NCBI GenBank assembly: GCA_934047225.1
Contig: OW204000.1
Span: 11,922,001-11,986,000 of the forward strand
Reading direction: 5' to 3'
Source: Ypsolopha sequella
Lineage: Eukaryota > Arthropoda > Insecta > Lepidoptera > Ypsolophidae
DNA: 64,000 bases
The position numbers and the translations under genes were made by a program. Below are positions 10,504-20,345 of the stretch, piece after piece. Each line of letters begins with the position of its first letter. Positions within the stretch are counted from its first letter, which is position 1. The notes beneath the pieces were generated by a model that had not been told where the DNA came from, did no database searches, and worked only from the letters and a program-made list of their open reading frames with translations.

Positions 10504-11611
10504 CAGAGACATGTACTAAATAAAAGTCCGAAATAAAACCAAAAATTTATAAAAAGTCCTAAATTATCAAATAGGACTTTCTCAACCATAAGTGAGTAGC
10601 GGACCGCGGACTGCTTGGACTCCTTCAGATTTCGGGCTTAAAGTGCAAGTCCGAGCACAGCGGCTCCGGTGAAAGTGCGGCCGCGTCAGTGCCGCCGCAA
10701 CAGAGCGACAGTATTACGCACTATGCAAATGTATGGGAGTGTATTATTTTTGTAAACATATACTGCGACACTGACGTGACATAGCGTCACAGCCCCGACA
10801 ATACTGTCGCGACGGCCAGCCGCTGTATTTTTTTACGCTCCCATACATTTGCATAGTGCGTAATACTCCCGCACTGACGCTTCCGCCCCGTCCTCAAAAC
10901 CGCTGCGCTCGGACTCTCACCTTTACCCCTCGGCCATAGCTTCAGGCTTCTGGCGGCACTTCTTGTTGCGCTTCCAGGCGGTTTCTGCGACGGGCTTTGC
11001 CCTGCCACGAAACCCGTCGGCGCCTTCCACCGCATCGGATGTATAGCGCGCTCGCTCGCTCAAAGCGCTCGTCACTAGATTCGTCCGTGCCCTCGATCAC
11101 TGGCGCGGCTACCCGCCTCCCCGCACACCGCCGTCGAGAGAGCGCAAGTCACTCGAAGCCGGACAAGGCGCGCGAGCGGCAACTCATGGCCGGCCCTATA
11201 CAACTTCATACATTTTCTCTCCGCCGGCGTCGTCGCAAGAAGAACCGCTTGGCGCGCCTCTCGAAGCCTGAAGCTATGGCCGACCGGTGAGTCCGTTCAG
11301 TCCGTTAGTCCGTTGTGCGAAACAAATATGGATGGTGTTATGCAAGTTTAGCATGAAAAAATAATATTATTCGACGGATGTGACCCATCCTATTGTAAGA
11401 GTCGAAATATTAAATTATAACACCGTATTTATTGCTTTTGAAGCAATAACTCTTTTGAAGTAATTTAGCAGACTTTTCCAGACCAACTCGGACCAGACCG
11501 GTTTTTTACCGAGATCGGGCTAGTCCGTCCGGTCCGCTTGAGTTTAGACCGAGTCCGAGTCCTATTCAAACGGAACAACTTCGGACTTTTTTAGTCCAAG
11601 TGACAGCTCTG
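10504..11611. mobile_element. Non-autonomous hAT-like element, GC-rich interior
   Basis: The left end starts CAGAGACATGTACTAAATAA and reaches AAAGTCCGAA. The right end, read on the minus strand, starts CAGAGCTGTCACTTGGACTA and reaches AAAGTCCGAA, giving imperfect inverted termini with the CAGNG start usual for hAT elements. The flanking 8-mers are AAGCCCAC (left) and AAGCCCTA (right), a 6-of-8 match consistent with an aged 8-bp target duplication. The 1.1-kb interior has no transposase. It is strikingly GC-rich between about 10610 and 11290 and holds two inverted-repeat pairs. Confidence 0.65.
10709..10875. repeat. Hairpin inside the hAT-like element
   Basis: GTATTACGCACTATGCAAAT GTATGGGAG near 10711 recurs inverted near 10833-10865, a perfect arm of about 30 bp. 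Partial matches extend outward (CGTCAGTGC against GCACTGACG). A second inverted pair lies at 10932-10956 and about 11257-11283 (GAAGCCTGAAGCTATGGCCG). Confidence 0.85.
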
Positions 11612-12138
11612 AAGCCCTAGTGGGTACTAATATACATATGTTGGGGTTGTTGAGACGATTAAGTAAATTGTCGATAAAACTTTTGAAAAATTACTCTTTT
11701 ATTTTAATGTTACAAGCTTTAAATATCTATGACAAATACTTCAAGCAATTTAACAACGAAAACAAAGGTGGGTAATACCAGTTTATTTTATAAAATTTGA
11801 ACTACGATTGCAATGCGGGAACATCGCAAAAAACGCTTACTAAAATTACTCTTTCTCATTAATATTCACCTCGGTAACCATGACAGTTTTGAAGATTTGA
11901 GTCTGAGAGTTTTGTGGCAGGGCTTGACAAATTGACATGACATTATTTTTTCTTTTGGCTAGACAAAATTCTGACGCAAAACTTACAACATCCCACAGAA
12001 TGATAAATTGATAAGGTTTTTTCCAAGAAGCTTATAATGGTTTCTTCTGACTTGGGAAAAAAGTAACAAGGAAAACAGTATTTATTAATTAAATTCTGAG
12101 GTTTTTTGAGATTTTGTCTTAACTTAAAATCACTTCAA
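11612..12138. other. AT-rich stretch, nothing recognised
   Basis: Apart from the 8-bp target-site relic at its left edge I see no repeat, gene or RNA here. Confidence 0.5.
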
Positions 12139-12425
12139 GTGGCGCGGCGGTAGCTCTTGGTCTCTCAATCTTGTCTCAATCTCAATGAGTTTTTTGGAGT
12201 CTACGTGCGTAGTATTTGTTCTTACTTACCTTTGCTGAACGGTGAGGGAAAACATCTGCATGCCCTAAAAAGCGTGTATTTGTGCCCGAAGTACGGCGAT
12301 AGAGAGTAATAATCGTCGCTGAAACGCGTGTGTACCGAGTGTGGACTATGACTGGCATTTCACAGTTCACACTCGGAACACGTCTGACATCCCATCGGGG
12401 ATTCATGTCAAGGCGATATTATATA
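12139..12425 (+). repeat. tRNA-derived SINE copy lacking the B box
   Basis: GCGGCGGTAGCTCTTGG starts the tRNA-like head, but it jumps from TCTCAATCTTG directly to the body, so the B-box segment GGTTCGATCCC present at 38155 and 49079 is deleted. The body and 3' end (ACACGTCTGACATCCCATCG GGGATTCATGTC) are complete. Without a B box, RNA polymerase III transcription should be lost. Confidence 0.85.
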
Positions 12426-12839
12426 TTGAAATCACTTTAAAATGTGTATGGGACGATTGTGTATGTATGTGTGTTTGTTTGTGTGAAGATGTAAAAATGT
12501 CATCGTATTTTGCGGTACCTTTACTTTCACAATTTTGATAAAGTCCCTCAGATAAGGAGTAACTTTTATAATGTGTTCATAAATATTCGTTAAGTAAAAG
12601 TTTTCTGGAGCCGTGGGACAAGGTTCATAAGCTCTAGAAATTAATTAATACAAATGAACTGTACTTTAGCACCCGACTACGCCCTCCACTCGCCACTTTC
12701 GAGATTATCGTTTAAGTAGCCGTTTAGGTTTTTTTGCCTGACCCTGGGTCGAGAAAGCTCTCTGAATTAAGTGCGAGTAGCTATACTATTTTCTCGCCTG
12801 AAGTTTCTTTTTTAAATAACTCTAAGATAATTTTTTTTG
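12426..12839. other. Short gap with no gene seen
   Basis: The left end has a degenerate GT-rich stretch (TGTATGTATGTGTGTTTGTT). The rest is unremarkable. Confidence 0.5.
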
Positions 12840-12954
12840 TACAGAATGCTCTGAAATTCGACCTATTCCTTGAAACATAGGCATTATTTGTTTGAAATGA
12901 TCTCTAGTATAAACCCTTTCAAGGAATTGGTTGAATTTCAGAGCTTCCTGTATA
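12840..12954. repeat. Miniature foldback related to the 24.5-kb MITE
   Basis: Arms 12840-12875 and 12917-12954 are inverted copies (AAATTCGACCTATTCCTTGA A against TTCAAGGAATTGGTTGAATT). The same TTCGACCTATTCCTTGAAA and GGCATTATTTGTTGGAAA-like blocks form the ends of the 419-bp element at 24465-24883. This looks like an internally deleted relative. Confidence 0.75.
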
Positions 12955-12987
12955 CATGGAACACTCCAGAATACATAATATATATGT

Positions 12988-13108
12988 AGTAAATATATAT
13001 ATATATATATCGTTAAACAGTGTACAAGTGGGTTTTCATCAAGATACTGAACTTGATGAAAACCCACTTGTACACTGTTTAACGATATATATATATATAT
13101 ATATTTAC
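12988..13108. repeat. Near-perfect palindrome with (AT)n outer arms
   Basis: Arms 12988-13043 and 13052-13108 are inverted copies separated by 8 bp. The inner arm is CGTTAAACAGTGTACAAGTG GGTTTTCATCAAG, and the outer arm is an (AT)n run of about 20 bp. Such a structure could extrude as a cruciform. Confidence 0.9.
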
Positions 13109-13550
13109 TCGTTCTCATTTTCATCAAGATGCTTTCCAAGATTCAGCAAGTGCCGATAATTTGTATCAAGTTCAGTATGAAAAAAAGACATGACCTTGCT
13201 AAGTTTCTTGCCCTTCTTCTTAGCAAGGCTAATCGAATGGGCGGAGTTAGGCATATATTTATGTAAATGTATTGCATATACATATTTATAATATTATTTA
13301 TTCCTTAATTTTTTTTATGAAAATTAAGTAAACCCAACTTTTATTATTTCCCTGCGTATTTCCCCATATTATTATTTATACATAGATTATTTAATTGTTT
13401 ATATTACATTAAAACTGACCTGCTAACAAGTGTATCTGTTATACCTACATTACAGAAATAAATATATTTCAAATTTCAAATATCCCACCAAAAACATTTC
13501 ACGTAAAAGGTTGCCAAGACTCATAAGCTCATAACGCTTTCACTGATAAG
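13109..13550. other. AT-rich gap
   Basis: Contains ATCAAG and TTCAGTATG echoes of the adjacent palindrome at 13118-13180. No gene or RNA seen. Confidence 0.5.
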
Positions 13551-13781
13551 AAGTTATCAGATCACATGTGGAGCCAAAAGACTTCTTTAAAAGACCTAAC
13601 TCTACAAGCCCTAACTCTACAAACCTTACACCTTGGTCAAGAAGTATGGTTTGGCCGTTTCGCAGTTGCTCACAGACACTCCCGTGGAGTTATTGTAAGA
13701 AATTAAGTCAAGATATAGTGTTTGTAGAGTTAGGCATTGTAGAGTTAGGGGCTTGACTCTACATGAGATCTGATAACTCTT
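13551..13781. mobile_element. Foldback MITE
   Basis: The ends are inverted copies: AAGTTATCAGATCACATGTG GAG at the left against CTACATGAGATCTGATAACT CTT at the right. Further in, two spaced CTAACTCTACAA blocks occur on each side in inverted orientation. Arms are about 60 bp with a loop of about 110 bp. No coding frame of its own is credible. Confidence 0.8.
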
Positions 13782-13794
13782 AAGGGCTATACCG

Positions 13795-13998
13795 TGAAAA
13801 TTGACACTTTTTGAAGTTATTTATCTGCTCTTTTAATGAAGTTCCAAGTAAAATAAATTATATAATTAAAATAAATTTTGGTCTATCAGAAACGCGATAG
13901 GAGGAATTTCATTCGATAGAAATAATTATTGAAATCAGGTCTAAATTTACACTTTTTTTGATATTCTGACAAATTAGGATAGCATACAGACTTGAAAA
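13795..13998 (-). repeat. Interspersed repeat, copy also at 47888-48105
   Basis: The reverse complement aligns with 47888-48105 over about 200 bp, with shared blocks GTATGCTATCC, AATTTGTCAGA, ATTTCAATAATTA, ATCGCGTTTCTGATAG and GCAGATAAATAACT. The family and class are unknown. Confidence 0.75.
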
Positions 13999-14275
13999 AT
14001 ATTTATTTAGATGGGTTTTAACTACACCTAAATTACTGGTTATGGAATTTTTTGTAGCTATTTTAGTTAATTTTGCATTAATTTAAAACCGACTTTTTGA
14101 CAATTTTCCCCGATTCCGTCCCTTTCGCACTGCGGGTCTTTCTGCCTGGAGTAACGGGGACCTTTGCTAGCACGGTATATCACCTTAAAGCGAATGCTTC
14201 TTTGTTCGCGCCTCGTATGGGACCATGGGGAACAATTCAGAACTTGTACGTCACTTTCGTGATAGACTTCAGGAA

Positions 14276-14635
14276 AGAATTCGCTTAGATTAAATTATGT
14301 TAAGGTGTGTTAATTCGAAAACTATTTCAAGATTTAGGTTAAATAAGCCGTATTTTCGAACTTGTGGTCTAAAAACCCCATGATGATGAATATTTTTACA
14401 AAAAAGCTGCAACTTGCATTTGCCTTCGTGTGTCGTCACTTGAGAAATGACTATTTAGAAATGTGTTCTTTGCTATCAAGATAAATTTATAATAATTTGC
14501 TTCCAACTTTATTTTACAGATGGATGACAGATGAGTAGAAAGACAGAGACAGACCACTTTTTTATAAGCAATCACACATCACAATCAGTATAATGTCTAA
14601 AGTTCTCAAGCGACGTCATATCGGACAATTAAGGT
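14276..14635 (+). repeat. Interspersed repeat, copy also at 53711-54048
   Basis: The two direct copies share TTCGCTTAGATTAA at the left, AACTTGTGGTCTAAAAA, ATGATGAATATTTTTAC, GATGGATGACAGATGAGTAG and GACGTCATATCGGACAATT at the right. Sequence upstream of TTCGCTTAGATTAA is unrelated between the copies, so this is a discrete unit of about 350 bp. No frame is conserved. Confidence 0.8.
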
Positions 14636-16140
14636 AGGTAGGTAAGGTCCTTCGGCTTGTCTTAGCGGAGGCACTAATTTACTTACTTTACTTTTATTAG
14701 AGTATTATACGAAGAATCATTTTTTAGTAATATATTTATGCAGAGAATAATTATATCCTGATGCAGTTTCTTGATATTTGCGAGAATATTTTTGGTTCTA
14801 CTGCAAAGTCTATAGACAAATCACGTTTACTGCTAGAACAGCTTGTTCACTCGTCCTTTTTATGGATTCTTAGTTCAATTTGCTACATAGAATTCCCGAA
14901 TATCGGAACGCATTAGAGTAATCTTACCGAGTGGCTTCCTGGATTCATTTAGGGTTATCATCACTCAAAACTATAGCGCTTCTTTACCAACATAAAACCT
15001 GCCAGTGCGCGTGGAATATGACCTCAAAATCAAACAACATTACTGCAATTACTATTCTAGGTACATTGATATAAGCCTCTCTGCTTGAAGATCTGTTACG
15101 ATCTAATATGACCTCAAAAATAAACGTCTACTTTTAAGCCTCAAACAATTTTATTGCTATGCTAAGTATGCTTGATATACTGCATTCTGCTTAAAGAAGA
15201 GGTAGAAAATATTCTGTTACGATCTTGACATAGGTAACTATTTTGTTTCTTTTTATATATTTTATATAGTTTCTATCATACAACTTGTTTTGTTTCTGGT
15301 GTTTTTTATTTGACCCTTCTTCAGTAAAATAATATTACCTAACTACGTTAAATATTAATTTTTACCTACGTCTCTATGAGCTGTGCCTTCTAATTTCACT
15401 CCTTATATTATTTCCTCATTCTTTTTCACTCGTCCATATTCTTAATGCACAAGAAAATCTCCTTTTTATGAATTCCTTACATTTGAAATTTGAAACTTGA
15501 ATTTTTAATGTTTTATATTTGTTTTATCAGCTTTTAAGATGGTTTCTAAGATCAACTTTCCATGATCTCAAATAACGTTAATATTTTATATCAATTGATA
15601 ATGTTATTATCAGTAATATTCTCACATGGAAATCTTTAACAACCCTATCCTATCTCACAGGAGGATTATTTTCGAGGATTGCATATTTCAAAAAATACTG
15701 TACGGTGTTTCCCTGGATAAAATAATGTCGTATTCTTTTTTGTTTTATTTATAACAAGGAGTTCGCCCCGAACTTTGAACTCGCAGACCCCCAACACCAT
15801 ATCTCGGCAACCTCTTGACTGATTTGGCTCATGTTCAAATTTAAAAATTATTTTTGTCTCATTTACTCGCCTACCAAGTTTCATGACGTTCCGATCGACG
15901 ATACTCCAGTTATCGTCGGACAAACATTCATATATACAAACATACAAATGGCGGATTGTTCAAGTAGACTCGGAGAACTTCGTTCGCTTCAATCACTCGT
16001 TCAACAAGTCATATTTTATAGTTTAAACTTTTTATTTCGGCCATTCGAAAAACGATTGCTTAAATTTTCCTGCAATAAACGTTGTAAAAATTATTATTAG
16101 AAGTAAGGGACTAACTGTGTTTGATTTTATATTTTCCCGA
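14636..16140. other. Non-coding stretch
   Basis: About 1.5 kb of AT-rich sequence with short frames only. A more GC-balanced segment at about 15760-15970 carries opposing frames of 93 and 89 codons without recognisable domains. I do not call them genes. Confidence 0.5.
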
Positions 16141-16222
16141 ATTTTCGGCAGTGTTACATCTGCCAAGGTCGCAGGATGACTGGTTGGTGCAGCGATGACG
16201 ACAGGCTAGGAAGCGTAGCGAT

Positions 16223-16734
16223 CTACCTCCGTCTCTGTCGTTTATTATTACTTACGGCGACGACTGCATTTTCTTCATCTACCGACCTATACACTACACT
16301 GATGGTGTCCATTCGGAAATCACACGATGTTTTACGAACCTTGCTCTTGCACAACTCAATCACTGGATTCCAAGTACTCGACAGTTTAAAGCCATCTTCT
16401 CGGTTGAAAGTTTTATGTTTCTTGATTTCAACTGCTTCCCTCACTAATCTTGGAATATAATGACGTTCCGTCGACAGAATACTTGGTTTATGCAGCTCAT
16501 TTCAGTGATTGGTATCTGTTCCAAGTAAATGTTCCGCTATGCCTGATTTGTTAATTTCACGATTGTTGACTGCTCTGATCTGCTCCTTGGTACGTTAGGA
16601 CACGATCCTTTTGATCTGATCAATATACGAGCTTCCGCAGTTGCAGTCAGTTTATAGACACCTGGATTTTCTAGTGGGAAAATATCTTTAGGAGTCTTCA
16701 TGTAACCTGATACTTTTGCGTGAGGATTAAACAC
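16223..16734 (-). pseudogene. GIY-YIG endonuclease domain fragment of a Penelope-like element
   Basis: On the minus strand one frame has the entry of a GIY-YIG domain (PGVYKL). A shift leads into a frame with SSYIDQIKRIVS, INKSGIAEHLLGTDTNH, HYIPRLVREAVEIKKH and NREDGFKLSSTWNPVI. This matches the layout of the C-terminal GIY-YIG nuclease of Penelope-like retroelements: the YIG-type strand, then AEH, then RxxRExxEI...NREDG. At least one stop and two frame changes interrupt it, and no reverse transcriptase remains. In a working element the domain nicks target DNA. Confidence 0.75.
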
Positions 16735-16744
16735 GGCCTTAATG

Positions 16745-17961
16745 GAAAAAAAAATTAAAAGTCACCTATTTTGTCCTGATAATTTTTATAGTGACCGTAT
16801 AAATTTAAAGTCTTTTGTTAAAATAAATATTATACAAAACGGCAAATATCATATTAAAAAATTTATTGGTAAAAAAAAAAATTACAGGATTACTAAACAG
16901 GATTAGACTTAATGACTAGTGTAAAATTAAAGCGTTGGAGCAAGACTGACTTTTCTGAATACCCTGGCCTTAAGCTGAAAACTAGAGTTCGTACTCGTTT
17001 AATACATACGAGTATATTTTATTTTCTTTAAGTGTTTTTTTTATTGTATTACTAACTTATTATTTATTACTATTATTTATTATATAAAACTATACAACTA
17101 CTTAGTTTAATTTTACTTTAGGAGACATTTTAGTTTTATAGGTAAATTTGTAAGGTTTAATTTTAGTTTTATATCATGTTATTTAAGTTTTTATGTTTCT
17201 GTTAATAAAATATTACGTAACCGACATACCAACGATAAACTATTAGATATAGATTATTCAGTTCTACTGTGTTTTTTTTTTACATTATATATTTATAATG
17301 AACGTGTACGTATACTTCTATGTTATTTATCTACCTATATATTACAAAAATAAATGTTTGAATTTGATTTGAGATTCGTGGACCAAATTCACAGTAAAAA
17401 TTGTTCACATATAGGAGTATCTTTAGTTTTCAGCTTTTCAGCTACTAAAAATCCAAACAGTGTGGTATAACATTTAACGTTTTCGTGGAAACTTCGGGAT
17501 GGCCAGCCCTAGAACCCTATCCGATTCTCGCCGAAAGCCAAGCCAGTTTAATCGATTTATAGCTCGTGCCTGATTCCAGAGAAAATATTTATTTACAATG
17601 AAACGGAATACGCCTTGAACTTCCATTAGAGAATTGCCCTGCTGCCTTCTCGATGCGAATTATTCGAGCCATTTTAAACGTATTTGCTCGAAAAAAGGTT
17701 AATGGAACTTGCTTATTTGCGATTTTTACGTAACATTCGCTTCACTGGAGTACTTTGCCTTTTCGGTCATTAAATGTTACCTACTTATTGATCTTTCTTA
17801 ACTTCATCTTTAAGCTTCTCAATAATAGCATAAAAAATCAAATTGAGGTATACATAAAGATTTTTTTTGTGAAAACTATGCTGAAATCATACCTTTTTGC
17901 CTAGCGAACTCCGTTTTTTTGGGAGCACGCAGGATATATTCCATTGGTTATGAATATGTAT
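16745..17961. other. AT-rich stretch
   Basis: No repeat or gene recognised. It includes low-complexity TTATTTATTA-rich sequence at about 17035-17120 and polyadenylation-like AATAAA motifs at several sites. Confidence 0.5.
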
Positions 17962-18261
17962 AAGGTTAAATAATATTAGTTGGCGAAACTCGAAAAATAG
18001 GACTACCTATAGTTATATAAGTTGTTCATATAGACTAGTACTAACTAGTCTATATGAACAACTGTTTGTATGGGAGCTAAGCGAGATTCGCAACTTTTTT
18101 TCTTTTCCTCCCATACATATTGCCCCGATCAGCTGACTGGCCCAGTATGGAAAGGTGAAAACAAATTTTAAGAATTTCGCTTAGCTCCCATACAAACAAT
18201 TGTTCATATAGACTAGTACTACCTATGTTTTGAGTTTTACCAACTAATATTATTTAACCTT
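17962..18261. mobile_element. MITE with nested palindromes
   Basis: The outer termini are inverted copies AAGGTTAAATAATATTAGTT GG, with further matches toward GAAACTC...AATAGGACTACC. Inside, TTGTTCATATAGACTAGTAC occurs three times: as a tight 43-bp palindrome at 18020-18062 and once more at 18199-18218. A longer inverted pair (GTTTGTATGGGAGCTAAGCG) links 18063-18085 to 18178-18200. No coding capacity. Confidence 0.85.
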
Positions 18262-18281
18262 ATATATGTATGTATGACATA

Positions 18282-19995
18282 CAGTTGTGGTCATATAATT
18301 AGGAACGACTAATACCGAAGTAACTTTCAGAAAAACAAGTTGCTGTAACTTTAGTTTATATTACTGTTACTACCTTCAAACGACATGATAATATAGCTAT
18401 GTAAGCAGGCTTTTATACTACATATATAATATGTAAAATTGTTGAATTCAATTGATAATTTAATTGAAGTTCCATTTGAACTATTTATTTGAAACTTTCT
18501 AGCTATGGACAAATAATTAGGAACGGAAAAAATAAATTAATTTATTGAACTGTATCAGAAACCATTTTAATGAAATAAGCAATATTTATTACAAAACTTT
18601 TAACACAGCTTACTATTAGTATTCTGTAGGGTGGCCCTTTCTTACAATAACTGCTCTGCAGCGACGGGCCATGGAATCTATTAAGTTTTTACAGGTTTCA
18701 TCTGAAATAGTGTTCCACAATTCGACACATATAGATCGTTCAAATTGCTCGTCCTTTTCGCAGCCACACTCTTCTTTACTTCTCTCCAAAGATTTTTGAT
18801 CGGATTAAGATCTGGACCATTTGCAGGCCAATCTAACACAGTAATTTTTTGATCACTAAGAAACCTTTTAACTGAATGAGCAGTGTGTTTGGGGTCATTA
18901 TCTTGCTGAAATATCCAGACTACAGGCAACCTCTCCTCAGCATAAGGAAGCATAGTCTCCTCCAATATTTGCTTGTATTTAAATTGGTCTAGCATACCTT
19001 CAATCTTTTTAACTGGCCCAACACCATGACCTGAGAAACATCCCCAAACTTTTATGTTTCCTCCCCCATGCTTTACCACTTTTTTCGTGAACTTAGGATT
19101 CAAAGCTTGCTTAGGCGGTCTACGCACATACTGTTTACCATCAGACCCTAGTCTATTTATTTTCGTTTCATCAGAAAATAACACGTTTTTCCATTGACTT
19201 GCTGTCCAGTTGCCATATTTTCTCTCGAACTCTAACCTAGCTTTTCGGTGCACCTTCGTGAGAAGCGGTACACTCCGGGCGATTCTTCCAAATAACTTTG
19301 CATCAGTTAAGCAACTTCGTACTGTACGTGTAGATACTCCTCCGTCGTCAAAAACTTCCCTCTTTATATTTTCTGAACTCTTGAAAGGATCAGCCTTTGC
19401 TGCACGAACAATCAAAGCATCTTCACGTGATGTTGTTTTTCTAGATTTAGGCTTTCGAGGTACATTATTCGTAGTATTAAACTTTTTGACGTGATTCACA
19501 GCATTAAACAACTTAGTTTTAGAGCACTTCAAATGATCAGCAATCTTTTTATACGAGCAATTACGTTCATATAGAGCCATAATAATTTTTCGGGTCTATG
19601 GAACACAACTCTCCTTTTTGCCCATGATTTTGGAATAATTATGCACTTTCAACTTAGTCAATATAAAGCGATGTAACCATAGAATACGCGGGAAACAAAA
19701 AAAATGCGATATTCGTTTTCGAAATTCAAAATTAAGAATGATTTTTTTCCGTTCCTAATTATTTGTCAAGCGGACAGTACATTTAAAATACAATAGCAAT
19801 TTGAAGATGATATGAACTTTTGATAGCAGTGCAATTGTTTTGCATATTGGGTATAAATTATTAAAGCCTACTAATATAACTGTTATTTTGTGTGGTTTAA
19901 ATTTGTTATCAATAAGTTAATACAAAAGTAACAGCTACTTGTTTGTCAAAAATCGACTTTCTGACCAGTCGTTCCTAATTATATGACCACAACTG
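18282..19995 (-). mobile_element. Tc1/mariner (DD34E) element, complete ends, dead transposase
   Basis: The termini are identical inverted repeats of 29 bp (CAGTTGTGGTCATATAATTA GGAACGACT), flanked on both sides by TA (18280-18281 and 19996-19997), the target duplication of this superfamily. Internal inverted repeats containing TAATTAGGAACGGAAAAA lie at about 18507-18530 and 19745-19768, giving the IR/DR layout of many Tc1-like elements. It lies immediately right of the MITE ending at 18261. The length of 1714 bp is normal for the group. Confidence 0.95.
18616..19625 (-). pseudogene. Tc1-like transposase with three inactivating lesions
   Basis: The expected start is the ATG at 19625 (MGKKESCVP), but codon 10 is TAG (19596-19598). 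The long open frame begins after it (18681-19580). It contains the N-terminal HTH region (CSYKKIADHLKCSKTKLFNA) and the catalytic core FSDETK and QQDNDPKHTA. The third catalytic residue, exactly 34 residues after the second Asp, reads Lys in DLNPIKNLWREV where the family has Glu. Near 18740-18760 a frameshift diverts the C terminus; the remainder continues in another frame (CRAVIVRKG) to a stop at 18616. A working protein would cut and rejoin the termini in the nucleus; this copy cannot. Confidence 0.93.
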
Positions 19996-19997
19996 TA

Positions 19998-20297
19998 TAT
20001 TTACACATTGTATGTGTAGTAGGTGCACATTTTTTTATAACGTGGCGTTATTTTAACGTAGATAATATGGAATTGCCTGCCTAAGCATTCTCAAACTATG
20101 CAGAGTACTAGCTTTTGCCCGCAGCTTCGCCCGCGTTGCAATGAAAAAAAATACTTGTGAACATTTATTATGAAAATGTTGATGACTATCAAGTTACTTA
20201 TTTATTTACAAATTAAAATTTTTTTAGCTATATAAGCCTTTTATTTATAGTTAGATAATAGTAGCGTTTAGATAATATAAAAAAAATACACTTATAT
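19998..20297. other. Short non-coding gap with a lepidopteran-type repeat fragment
   Basis: CTAGCTTTTGCCCGCAGCTT at about 20108 resembles a very common lepidopteran repeat core (recalled, not searched). Nothing else recognised. Confidence 0.4.
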
Positions 20298-20345
20298 TTT
20301 TCGAAATATTTCGACCTCACCAGTGAGGCCGTCATCAGTCATCAT
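20298..20345 (-). ncRNA. Hammerhead ribozyme-like core
   Basis: On the minus strand CTGATGA (20338-20332) is followed by a 7-bp stem II (GGCCTCA...TGAGGTC with loop CTGG), then GAAA (20312-20309), then a 6-bp stem III ATATTT/AAATAT with loop CGAA and the dinucleotide UA at the expected cleavage position. This fits the conserved hammerhead core. Stem I is not obvious. Hammerheads are known in the terminal repeats of Penelope-like elements. The nearest PLE remnant in the window is at 16.2-16.7 kb. Confidence 0.6.

Noticed and set aside
10787..11290. Opposing 82- and 97-codon frames
   Set aside because: They arise from the GC-rich interior of a non-autonomous hAT-like element and encode only Arg/Ser/Pro-rich sequence.
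15666..16100. 93- and 89-codon frames on opposite strands
   Set aside because: No recognisable domain; possibly an old repeat, but nothing in the window supports it.
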